In this document: piece after piece, positions 34,817-41,235 of the stretch
How positions within the stretch are numbered: the stretch's first letter is position 1
Layout: each line of letters opens with the position of its first letter
The notes under the pieces: generated by a model
What the model saw: the letters and a program-made list of their open reading frames with translations, nothing else
The model's database searches: none
Told to the model about the DNA's origin: nothing
Translations under genes and position numbers: made by a program
From: Micromonospora acroterricola
Lineage (GTDB): Bacteria; Actinomycetota; Actinomycetes; Mycobacteriales; Micromonosporaceae
Length of the DNA: 41,235 nt
NCBI RefSeq assembly: GCF_003172955.1
Contig: NZ_QGKR01000163.1
Coordinates: 1-41,235, forward strand
Reading direction: 5' to 3'

Positions 34817-35210
34817 GTCCACGACCCCTTCGGCCACCCTGCCACCGCCGCCGGCCCACCCGGCGACCCTGGGTTGGCGAGTTCGTGCACGACCGAAGTA
34901 TGGCCCCCGCCGGCGATGTGGTCGGACACAGCGCCAAGTGCGCATGATCGACTCCAGATCATTGAAGTCGGGGTGTCCCATCGCAGGGACACCCCGACAT
35001 CCAGAGGACCGAGTCGATCACGCTGGGTCGGGCGCCGGACGCGGTCGACACGGCATCGGGGTTGTTCTGGCTGGCCTGCTGGGCCTCGGCGTCGGGCCGC
35101 GGCCGGCCGTCACGGCGGGCCACCGTCACGTCCGGGGGATTTGGGGCGACGACGGGTGATGCGGGGCCCGTTCGCCGCCGGACGCGCATCGGAATCGGCA
35201 TGCTCTGGGG
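34817..35210. other. Intergenic region containing the palindromic element
   Basis: Nearly 400 bases lie between the divergent kinase and rhodanese genes. Apart from the 76-bp element (34945-35020) I see no convincing coding region: frames here lack starts with ribosome sites. A minus-strand stretch about 35030-35110 has moderate coding bias but no start, and could be a remnant. Confidence 0.4.
34945..35020. repeat. 76-bp symmetric palindromic element
   Basis: From the ends inward: TGATCGACTC (34945-34954) pairs perfectly with GAGTCGATCA (35011-35020). Then 12 unpaired bases lie on each side. Then GTCGGGGTGTCCC (34967-34979) pairs perfectly with GGGACACCCCGAC (34986-34998) around the loop ATCGCA. 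The exactly equal 12-base internal gaps give a symmetric two-stem structure, unlike an ordinary terminator. It lies upstream of both divergent neighbours. Confidence 0.75.
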
Positions 35211-35627
35211 GTGCTCCGAGACGTGATGAGCCCCGGCGTCGACGCCCTGCTCGAACAGGCCCGCGCCGGGCTGCACCGACTGACCCCGCAGCAGACCGTC
35301 GAGGCGGTCCGCGGTGGCGCGCTGCTGGTCGACACCCGCACCGAGACGCAGCGCCGTGAACAGGGCGACCTGCCCGGGGCGGTCGTCATCGACCGCACCG
35401 TGCTGGAGTGGCGACTCGATCCGGCCAGCGCCTGGCGCATCCCGGAGGCCACCGGCTACGACCGGGAGATCGTGCTGGTGTGCCGGCAGGGCTACAGCTC
35501 CAGCTTGGCCGCCGCCAGCCTGCAAACCCTCGGGCTGCGCCGGGCCACCGACATGATCGGTGGCGTCGACGCCTGGCTCGCCGCCGGCCTCCCCACCACC
35601 GACCGCCCGGCCGACATCCGCCCCTGA
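35211..35627 (+). CDS. Single-domain rhodanese-like protein
   Basis: This 138-residue sulfurtransferase-like protein has the active-site loop VLVCRQGYSSS with Cys91, plus LLVDTRTETQRREQGDLPGA at about 38-57. It carries sulfur as a persulfide. An internal ATG at 35226 is an alternative start; no strong ribosome site precedes GTG 35211, and CATGCT 6 bases upstream could be a leaderless -10. Its 3' end (DRPADIRP) has been copied as the tandem repeat that follows. Confidence 0.88.
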   Translation: MLRDVMSPGVDALLEQARAGLHRLTPQQTVEAVRGGALLVDTRTETQRREQGDLPGAVVIDRTVLEWRLDPASAWRIPEATGYDREIVLVCRQGYSSSLAAASLQTLGLRRATDMIGGVDAWLAAGLPTTDRPADIRP

Positions 35628-35721
35628 CCGGGCCCGTCACCACCGGCCGCTCCGCCGGTATCCGCCCCTGACCGAGCCGGTCCCTACCGACCGTTCCGCG
35701 ACATCCGCCTTTGACGACGCC
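35592..35721 (+). repeat. Three imperfect tandem copies of the rhodanese 3' end
   Basis: Units starting near 35592, 35637 and 35680 share ACCGACCG/ACCGGCCG...CATCCGCCCCTGACC (period about 43-45 bases). The first contains the rhodanese stop, so the repeat arose by duplication of the gene's tail. It fills the gap between the convergent rhodanese and cobQ genes. Confidence 0.7.
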
Positions 35722-35724
35722 GGG

Positions 35725-37266
35725 TCAGCCGGGCGGAGCGCCGGGTGGGATGAACGGCACGCCGGGCGGTGGACCGGCCTCGATGAGGCGCCACAGGCCA
35801 TCCGTGTCCAGATGTTCCTCGACCATGTCGCCGAGCAGATCGAGCGATCGTTCCCGGGCGGCGGCGAAGCTGGTGTCCGGCGCGACCGTGAACCCGGTGC
35901 GCCCGGCCAGGCGGGCCGCCTCGGTGAGGAACCAGCGGCGGAACCCGTCGGACTCGAACGCCCCGTGCCAGTGCGTGCCGTGCACGACGCCGAGCACCGC
36001 GCCCTCCCCGACCCCGTCGGCTCCGGTCAGCAGCGGGGTAAGGGTGGGATTGGCGTCTGAGACGTACCCGTGGTGGATCTCGTAGCCACGGACCGGCAGG
36101 TCGCCGTGGGCCGTGCCGACCGACTGGCGCACGGTCTTGCGCGGATCGAAGGTGATTTCGATGGGCAGCAGATTGAGGCCGGGCACGCTGCCGCGCTGGC
36201 TCTCCACCGGGTCGTGGATGGCCCGGCCGAGCATCTGGAAGCCGCCGCACAGGCCGAGCAGCGGCTTACCGGCCGCCGCGTGGGCCAGGACCGCGTCGGC
36301 GAGGCCGGTCTCACGCAGCCAGGCGAGGTCCGCCACAGTCGACTTGGAGCCGGGCAGGACGACCAGGTCGGCGGCGGCCAGCTCGGCTGGTTCGACGGTG
36401 AGGCGTACCCGCACGCCGGGCTCGGTGGCCAGCGCCTCGACGTCGGTGGCGTTGCTGATCCGGGGAAGCCGGACGACTGCCACGTCCAGCCAGTCGGTGC
36501 CGTGCGGGGCGGCCGGGCGGCCGAGCACCCGGCCGTAGGCCAGCGAGTCCTCGGCGTCGAGCCACAGGTCCAGCGCCCAGGGCAGCACCCCGTACGTGGG
36601 ACGGCCGGTGACCTGGCGCAGCATGTCCAGCCCCGGCTGGAGCAGGCCCAGGTCGCCTCGGAACTTGTTGATCACGAAGCCGGCGATCAACGCCTGGTCG
36701 GCCGGGTCGAGCAGGGCCACGGTGCCGAACATGGAGGCGAAGACGCCACCCCGGTCGATGTCGCCGACCACGATGGTGGGCAGGTTGGCGTGCCGGGCCA
36801 GCCCCATGTTGACGTAGTCGCCGGCCCGCAGGTTGATCTCTGCCGGGCTGCCGGCGCCCTCGCAGATCACCACGTCGTACTCGGTTCGCAGCTCCGCCAG
36901 CGCCGCGTACGCCGTCTCGGCCAGCCGGGGACGTAACTGCCGGAAGGTGCCGGCGGTGATCGTGTCGACCGCCTCGCCGAGCAGCACCACCTGACTGGCC
37001 AGGTCGCTGCCCGGCTTGAGCAGCACCGGGTTGAAGCGCAGGTCGGGGGCGAGCCCGCAGGCGGCGGCCTGCATCGCCTGGGCCCGGCCGATCTCGCCGC
37101 CGCGCCCGTCCGGCCCGACCACCACCGCCGAGTTGTTCGACATGTTCTGCGCCTTGAAGGGCGCCACCTTCACGCCCTGCCGGTGCAGCCACCGGCAGAT
37201 GCCGGCGGTGAGCACGCTCTTTCCGGCGTCGGACGTGGTGCCGGCGACGAGCAGCCCGCCGCTCAC
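35725..37266 (-). CDS. cobQ: Cobyric acid synthase CobQ
   Basis: This 513-residue glutamine-dependent amidotransferase adds amides b, d, e and g to adenosylcobyrinic acid a,c-diamide. The ATP domain starts [13 protein letters not shown] with [12 protein letters not shown] and [11 protein letters not shown]. The amidotransferase domain has LLGLCGG with Cys340 and [10 protein letters not shown] with its His. Here the catalytic residues are intact, unlike in the cobB-like gene. GTG 37266 overlaps the cobD stop (GTGA) and is coupled to it. The C-terminal tail is Pro-rich ([14 protein letters not shown]). Confidence 0.95.
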   Translation of the reverse strand: MSGGLLVAGTTSDAGKSVLTAGICRWLHRQGVKVAPFKAQNMSNNSAVVVGPDGRGGEIGRAQAMQAAACGLAPDLRFNPVLLKPGSDLASQVVLLGEAVDTITAGTFRQLRPRLAETAYAALAELRTEYDVVICEGAGSPAEINLRAGDYVNMGLARHANLPTIVVGDIDRGGVFASMFGTVALLDPADQALIAGFVINKFRGDLGLLQPGLDMLRQVTGRPTYGVLPWALDLWLDAEDSLAYGRVLGRPAAPHGTDWLDVAVVRLPRISNATDVEALATEPGVRVRLTVEPAELAAADLVVLPGSKSTVADLAWLRETGLADAVLAHAAAGKPLLGLCGGFQMLGRAIHDPVESQRGSVPGLNLLPIEITFDPRKTVRQSVGTAHGDLPVRGYEIHHGYVSDANPTLTPLLTGADGVGEGAVLGVVHGTHWHGAFESDGFRRWFLTEAARLAGRTGFTVAPDTSFAAARERSLDLLGDMVEEHLDTDGLWRLIEAGPPPGVPFIPPGAPPG

Positions 37267-38354
37267 CGCCCGCTCCCCTGCCCCGCCACGACGGTTGGCA
37301 GGCTGCCACGACCGATCGGGGCGACGGGCCCACGCCGGCCAGCGGCGACGGTCGACTGGCGCCGACCAACGACGGCCGTCAGCCCACGCCGGCCGACGGC
37401 GCTGGCGAGGCGCCCGACGGTCAGCGGGTACGCGGCAGCCAGGCCGAGGGCGGCCAGGCCCACCGCACCCGAGATCCGGGCGGCCCGCTTGAGGTGCCGC
37501 GCCTCGGGGCGGGGGCCGTCGCCCAGGAAGGGGCGCACCTCGGAGCGCCCGAAGTAGACGTTGCGGCCACCGAGGCGCACGTCGAGCGCGCCGGCCATCG
37601 CTGCCTCGCACTGCCCGGCGTTGGGGCTCGGGTGGTCGTTGCGGTCGCGCCGCCACACCCGCCAGGCCCGTTCCCGGTCGCCGTTCGCGACGGGCGCGAC
37701 GGCGACGGTGAGCAGCCCGGTCAGCCGGGACGGCACCAGGTTGAGCAGGTCGTCCAGCCGGGCGGCCGGGGTGCCGAACCGCGCGTAGCGCGCCGACCGG
37801 TGCCCGACCATCGCGTCGAGGGTGTTGGCCGCGCGGTAGCCGAGCAGCCCGGGCAGACCGGCGACCGCGCCCCAGACCAGCGGGGCGACTACGGCGTCGG
37901 AGGTGTTCTCCGCCACCGACTCGACGGTCGCCCGCGCCAGCTCCGACTCGCCCAGCGTCGACGGGTCCCGGCCGCAGAGGTGACCGAGGCGTCGCCGGGC
38001 GGCGGGCAGGTCACCGTCACGCAGCGTCCGGCCCATGACGGTGGCCTCGTGCCGCAGGGTGCGACCCCCCAGCACGGTCCAGGTGCCGGCGGCGACGAGC
38101 ACCGCCCGGATCACCGGCCGGTGCCGGCTGGCTGCCGTGGCGGCCACCCCGAGCAGGACCGGCCCGCCCACGGCCAGCGCGGTGAACGCCGCCCCGGCCG
38201 TCCGGTCCGGCCGGTAGAGCCGCCGCTCCAGCGCACCGGCGGCCTGCCCGAAGCCAGCCACCGGGTGCCAGCGGCGTGGATCGCCGAGCAGCCTGTCCAG
38301 CGCGTACCCGGCCAGCAGCCCCACCGCGTTCGCCACCGGCGCTGTCCCTCGCAC
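37263..38354 (-). CDS. cobD: Adenosylcobinamide-phosphate synthase CobD/CbiB
   Basis: This 363-residue membrane protein attaches aminopropanol (or its phosphate) to cobyric acid. It has [21 protein letters not shown] near the start, [24 protein letters not shown] in the middle, [12 protein letters not shown] and [19 protein letters not shown]. There are about four to five hydrophobic stretches. I chose GTG 38354, 8 bases after GGAGG; GTG 38363 would overlap that site. The last 60 residues are Arg/Gly/Val-rich and not typical of the family. Confidence 0.93.
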   Translation of the reverse strand: MRGTAPVANAVGLLAGYALDRLLGDPRRWHPVAGFGQAAGALERRLYRPDRTAGAAFTALAVGGPVLLGVAATAASRHRPVIRAVLVAAGTWTVLGGRTLRHEATVMGRTLRDGDLPAARRRLGHLCGRDPSTLGESELARATVESVAENTSDAVVAPLVWGAVAGLPGLLGYRAANTLDAMVGHRSARYARFGTPAARLDDLLNLVPSRLTGLLTVAVAPVANGDRERAWRVWRRDRNDHPSPNAGQCEAAMAGALDVRLGGRNVYFGRSEVRPFLGDGPRPEARHLKRAARISGAVGLAALGLAAAYPLTVGRLASAVGRRGLTAVVGRRQSTVAAGRRGPVAPIGRGSLPTVVAGQGSGR

Positions 38355-38564
38355 GCGCACCACCTCCGGCCGGCCAGCCTAGACGAGCATTCGGTGAACC
38401 AGCCCGGCCCCGCACACTCCGAACCGGTCCGCGCGGCCCGCAGGGCGAAACCAGATCACGCGGGGTGACGACGCCGATCGCGCCGCCACCCCACCCCCGT
38501 TCGTGACCTGCCGCAGGAGCAGCCAGCTCACCGATGCGGCTCCCGCACCGCTCGGCCACGCCGC

Positions 38565-38590
38565 CCCGGCCGCCGTGCGGGACGGCCGGG
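38565..38590 (-). terminator. Hairpin after ssb
   Basis: CCCGGCCG (38565-38572) and CGGCCGGG (38583-38590) form an 8-bp stem with a 10-base loop, 9 bases after the ssb stop on the minus strand. Confidence 0.55.
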
Positions 38591-38598
38591 CCGCCGGG

Positions 38599-39345
38599 TC
38601 AGGCCGGCTGCGGGACCCGTCCGCGGCCCCGCCGCCCCCGGCCGGACGGCGTGGGCTCCGGCTGACCCTCATCCGGCACCGGCCCCAACTCGTCGTCCGG
38701 CTCGTCGTCGTCCGCGTCGGGCCGGAGGGCCAGGTCGTCGTCGAGCCCCGGCGCGCCGCCGGCGTCCTCGCCGATGTCGTGCGGAGCGTCGTCGTCGACC
38801 TGATTCAGGGCGGTGAACGGGCCGGTGTGCCCCGCGCCGAAGTCGGGCAGCTCGAAGTCGTCGTCCAGCGGGCGGTCGTCCGGCAGGACGGGCGACTGCC
38901 CGGCCGGCACGGGCTCGCTGGGCTCGCCGTGCACCCGGCTCTCGGCCTCCGCGTCCTCCACCGTGCTGGTGGTCATGCTCGGGCGGTTGCGCAGGAACCG
39001 GGCCCGGCCCCGGGACAGGTCGTGGCCGACGGCGACCGCCTCCAACTCGTAGAGCGTGCGGTGGTTGCCGGCGTCGTCGGTCCAGTCGCGGGTGTAGAGC
39101 CGGCCGCAGACCACCACCGGGTCGCCGACCATCACCGAGGCGGCCACCCCTTCGGCGAGCTTGCGCCAGCAGTTGACGCGGACCCGAAGGGAGTTGCCGT
39201 CAACCCAGCGGCCGCTCTCCCGGTCGAGGCGGCGGGCGGTGGAGGCGACCTTGAAGTTGGCCACCAGGGTGTTGCTCTGGGTGGTACGCCGCCACTCGGG
39301 TGTGGTCAGCACATTACCGACAATTGTTACGTAGGTGTCGAACAT
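38599..39345 (-). CDS. ssb: Single-stranded DNA-binding protein, SsbB-like
   Basis: This 248-residue protein has an N-terminal OB-fold (1-115: MFDTYVTIVGNVLTTPEWRR, VRVNCWRKLAEGVAASVMVGDPVVVCGRL). A long acidic tail follows (about 125-225, many Asp/Glu and Pro), but it ends in the basic GRGRRGRGRVPQPA. The DDDIPF tip that recruits replication and repair proteins is missing, so this is more like the accessory actinomycete SSB than the essential one. The ATG at 39345 follows GGAGGGACG. Confidence 0.9.
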   Translation of the reverse strand: MFDTYVTIVGNVLTTPEWRRTTQSNTLVANFKVASTARRLDRESGRWVDGNSLRVRVNCWRKLAEGVAASVMVGDPVVVCGRLYTRDWTDDAGNHRTLYELEAVAVGHDLSRGRARFLRNRPSMTTSTVEDAEAESRVHGEPSEPVPAGQSPVLPDDRPLDDDFELPDFGAGHTGPFTALNQVDDDAPHDIGEDAGGAPGLDDDLALRPDADDDEPDDELGPVPDEGQPEPTPSGRGRRGRGRVPQPA

Positions 39346-39602
39346 CGTCCCTCCAGGGGATCGGGGGCTGCCAGCGCGAGTCGACTCGACACCGAGCCTC
39401 GACGGTCGGGACGGCCATCGCCAGCGCCCGTCCCCGACCTGTGGACGAGGACGCCACCTGTGGACAACGCCCTGATCACACCCCTGATGTGGTACGGCCG
39501 ACCCGCCCGGCGGGACGACAGCGGTTTCCGGGTCCGGCTGAACTGGGTATGGACTTGATCAACGCACCACCGACAGCTCCACGTCGACGAGAGGTCAGCG
39601 CC

Positions 39603-39653
39603 ATGATGATCACCACCATCGGCTCCGCAACCGCTTCCGAGGCGCGGCGATGA
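39603..39653 (+). CDS. Possible small ORF coupled to the HPF-like gene
   Basis: MMITTIGSATASEARR begins at 39603 with GAGG a few bases upstream, and its stop overlaps the start of the next gene (ATGA). A longer in-frame version starts at 39549. The next gene has no independent ribosome site, so the mini-ORF probably delivers ribosomes to it. Confidence 0.45.
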   Translation: MMITTIGSATASEARR

Positions 39654-40090
39654 GCGCCGTGGCGAACCCGGCCACCGTGGCCGAGTGCCTGCGGGTGGGC
39701 ACCGGGTTCTCGCAGGGCGACCGCGTCTGGATCGCCGAGCAGTTCGCCACCCTCGACGCCCGGCTAGCCGGCTTCCACGCCGACGCCACCGAACTGGAGG
39801 TGTCGGTGAAGGACCGGGAGGCGCGGGGGCAGAAGGTCACGCTGGAGTGCTGGATCGCCGGCCGGCAGAAGATTGTCACCACCTCCGACGAGGAGGACCT
39901 GCACGCCGCGTTGAACGACGTCCGCGACGACCTGCGCCGGCGGCTCAACGACGCCAAGACCCGCCAGGAGCCCCGGCACAACAAGCACCTTCGCGACGTC
40001 AACCAGCCGCCCACCGAGGTCGACCCGGCCGAGGATCCGGAGGCGCTGCCCGCCGCCGACCCCAGCCGCGCCGACGCGGAAACCGTCTGA
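39650..40090 (+). CDS. HPF/RaiA (S30AE)-like ribosome-associated protein
   Basis: This 146-residue protein's N-terminal 95 residues fit the beta-alpha-beta-beta-beta-alpha fold of ribosome hibernation factors. A helix is followed by ATELEVSVKDREARGQKVTLECWIAGRQKIVTTSDEEDLHAALNDVRDDLRRRLNDAK, with the amphipathic closing helix typical of the family. The C-terminal tail is acidic/Pro-rich and lacks the long-HPF dimerisation domain, so it is a short-type relative; a function in stalling ribosomes is inferred. It is coupled to a mini-ORF upstream. Confidence 0.65.
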   Translation: MSAVANPATVAECLRVGTGFSQGDRVWIAEQFATLDARLAGFHADATELEVSVKDREARGQKVTLECWIAGRQKIVTTSDEEDLHAALNDVRDDLRRRLNDAKTRQEPRHNKHLRDVNQPPTEVDPAEDPEALPAADPSRADAETV

Positions 40091-40272
40091 CCCCGTCCCG
40101 GCCCCGGCCCTGCGATCTTGCATTGACAGACCCGCCGCCCGAGTTCCCGCCAGCACGTGCAGGATCGCGGGCAGGGACGGGTCGGCAGTCGGGTCGCGGA
40201 GGCCGGGCAGGGCTGGACGCGGGAGCCCGGCGCGGGGCGGGGCTTGGGCTACCGCTGGGTAGCTTGTCGGCG

Positions 40273-40278
40273 TAACGT
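40273..40278 (+). promoter_or_regulatory. -10 element of a probable leaderless promoter
   Basis: TAACGT lies 7 bases before the GTG at 40286. The 195-base gap from 40091 shows no gene and no ribosome site. Confidence 0.45.
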
Positions 40279-40285
40279 CGGGTTC

Positions 40286-41235
40286 GTGGAACCGGACGTG
40301 TTGGGGCCGCCGTACGAGCGGCAGACGATCGACCTCGGTACCGACGACGAGGGACCGGTCGTCGCGACGCTGGTCCGGCGACGGGCCGAGCGCCCCACCG
40401 GCCGGGCAGTGCTCTACGTGCACGGCTTCGTCGACTACTTCTTCCAGACCCACCTGGCCGACTTCTTCGCCGAGCGGGGCTGGGACTTCTACGCCCTCGA
40501 CCTGCGCAAGTACGGTCGCAGCCTGCTCCCGCACCAGACCCCGAACTTCTGCCAGGACATCAGCGACTACTTCCCCGAGCTGGACGCCGCAGCCGAGATC
40601 ATCCGCAAGGACGACGGGCACGACACCCTGCTGGCGATGGGCCACTCCACCGGCGGCCTGATCATCTCGCTCTGGGCGGACGCCCGCCGCGACGCCGGCA
40701 CCGTCGACGGCCTGGTGCTGAACAGCCCGTTCTTCGACCTGAACGCCCCCTGGGCGGTGCGCAGACCTCTCGCGGCCGCCGTCTCCCGGCTGGGCCGTCG
40801 GGCGCCGCACCGCATCGTGCCGTTCGGGCTGGGCACGGTGTACGGCGAGAGCCTCCACGCCGACCACCGGGGCGAGTGGACCTACGACCTGGCGTGGAAG
40901 CCGCTGGCCGGGTTCCCGGTGCGGGCCGGCTGGCTGAACGCGATCCGCACCGGCCAACGCCGCCTGCGCGCCGGGCTGGACATCCCGGTGCCGGTGCTGC
41001 TGGCCTGCTCGACCCGCTCCTTCCGAGGCACCCGGTGGCACGACAACGCGTCCCTGGCCGACGCCGTCCTCGATGTCGAGCACATGGTCCGGTACGCGCC
41101 CCGCCTCGGCCGGCACGTTACCCTCGCCCGCTTCGACGGCGGGCTGCACGACCTCACGCTCTCCGGCCCCGCCGTACGCCGGAAGGTCTTCGACGAGGTC
41201 GGCCGGTGGGCCGACCTCGTCGAAGACCTTCCGGC
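40286..41235 (+). CDS. Alpha/beta hydrolase, serine aminopeptidase S33-like; runs off window
   Basis: At least 316 residues remain open at the window edge. It shows VLYVHGFVDYFFQTHLADFFAERGWDFYALDLRKYGRS, nucleophile Ser121 in MGHSTGG, and a late His288 in GGLHDLTLS, with an Asp in between, as in lysophospholipase-like hydrolases. It is probably a cytoplasmic esterase or lipase; the substrate is unknown. A leaderless promoter precedes it. The last 17 or so codons lie in the terminal inverted repeat, so the sequence after about 41205 may not be the true gene end. Confidence 0.85.
   Translation, partial: MEPDVLGPPYERQTIDLGTDDEGPVVATLVRRRAERPTGRAVLYVHGFVDYFFQTHLADFFAERGWDFYALDLRKYGRSLLPHQTPNFCQDISDYFPELDAAAEIIRKDDGHDTLLAMGHSTGGLIISLWADARRDAGTVDGLVLNSPFFDLNAPWAVRRPLAAAVSRLGRRAPHRIVPFGLGTVYGESLHADHRGEWTYDLAWKPLAGFPVRAGWLNAIRTGQRRLRAGLDIPVPVLLACSTRSFRGTRWHDNASLADAVLDVEHMVRYAPRLGRHVTLARFDGGLHDLTLSGPAVRRKVFDEVGRWADLVEDLP
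41178..41235. repeat. Perfect 26-bp inverted repeat ending exactly at the window edge
   Basis: Arms 41178-41203 and 41210-41235 are perfectly complementary, with a 6-base loop CGGTGG. The repeat sits inside an open coding frame and stops at the last base of the window. A fold-back at a contig end is the simplest explanation. Confidence 0.8.

Noticed and set aside
34823..34981. N-terminal extension of the kinase (MGHPDFNDLES...)
   Set aside because: It translates the palindrome and has no ribosome site; codon bias begins only near 34816.

Overview
The window looks like a contig from a high-GC actinomycete, most likely Micromonospora or a close relative. This rests on the very strong G/C bias at third codon positions, frequent GTG starts, many leaderless-looking promoters, and the gene content: a class F sortase, a GlbO-type globin, LigB, SURF1, a split cobalamin locus and a trehalose-6-phosphate phosphatase/GH15 fusion. 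No database search was possible, so the genus is an inference.

Layout. 108-1478: a secreted, possibly sortase-anchored protein with its class F sortase, followed by a perfect 24-bp inverted repeat. 1687-2223: HNH endonuclease. 2224-4418: a patch that looks accessory, with two pairs of imperfect repeats around an alpha/beta hydrolase (preceded by a possible leader peptide), a gene remnant and an AT-richer membrane-anchored protein. 4419-8597: a TetR regulator divergent from a redox cassette (quinone oxidoreductase, DoxX, LLM flavin oxidoreductase, NmrA-like reductase) that ends in a frameshifted, truncated reductase. 8691-13397: MscS channel, MFS transporter, group II truncated globin, YbjN protein, then a thioesterase and an unknown protein downstream of ettA. 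13853-19850: ettA divergent from otsA, which overlaps an OtsB-GH15 fusion gene. 20004-27690: cobalamin genes cobA/cysG-like, cobT and cobC on the minus strand, a bifunctional penicillin-binding protein on the plus strand, then a GNAT acetyltransferase and a cobB-like gene. 27870-34816: SURF1, a Pro/Phe-rich membrane protein, LigB-type ATP-dependent ligase, a small DUF222-like protein, M20 dipeptidase, M48 metalloprotease and a P-loop kinase. 34945-35020 is an ordered 76-bp palindromic element. 35211-38354: rhodanese, then cobQ and cobD. 38599-41235: SSB, an HPF-like protein with a coupled mini-ORF, and an S33-type hydrolase that runs off the window inside a perfect 26-bp terminal inverted repeat.

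How the genes work together. Cobalamin genes form three minus-strand blocks (cobC-cobT-cobA, cobB-GNAT, cobD-cobQ) covering uroporphyrinogen methylation, a,c-amidation, aminopropanol attachment, adenosylcobyric acid amidation and lower-ligand activation. The CobB-like protein lacks the expected glutaminase cysteine and the Walker A threonine. The otsA-otsB/GH15 pair joins trehalose synthesis to a probable trehalose- or glucan-hydrolysing domain. The 4.4-8.6 kb cassette resembles a repressor-controlled response to electrophiles or quinones.

The best leads for something new are the symmetric 76-bp palindrome, the OtsB-GH15 fusion, the CobB-like protein with altered active sites, the sortase with its PATGG-type candidate substrate, and the leader peptide plus hairpin upstream of the hydrolase. 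I saw no tRNA, rRNA, CRISPR array or intact insertion sequence.
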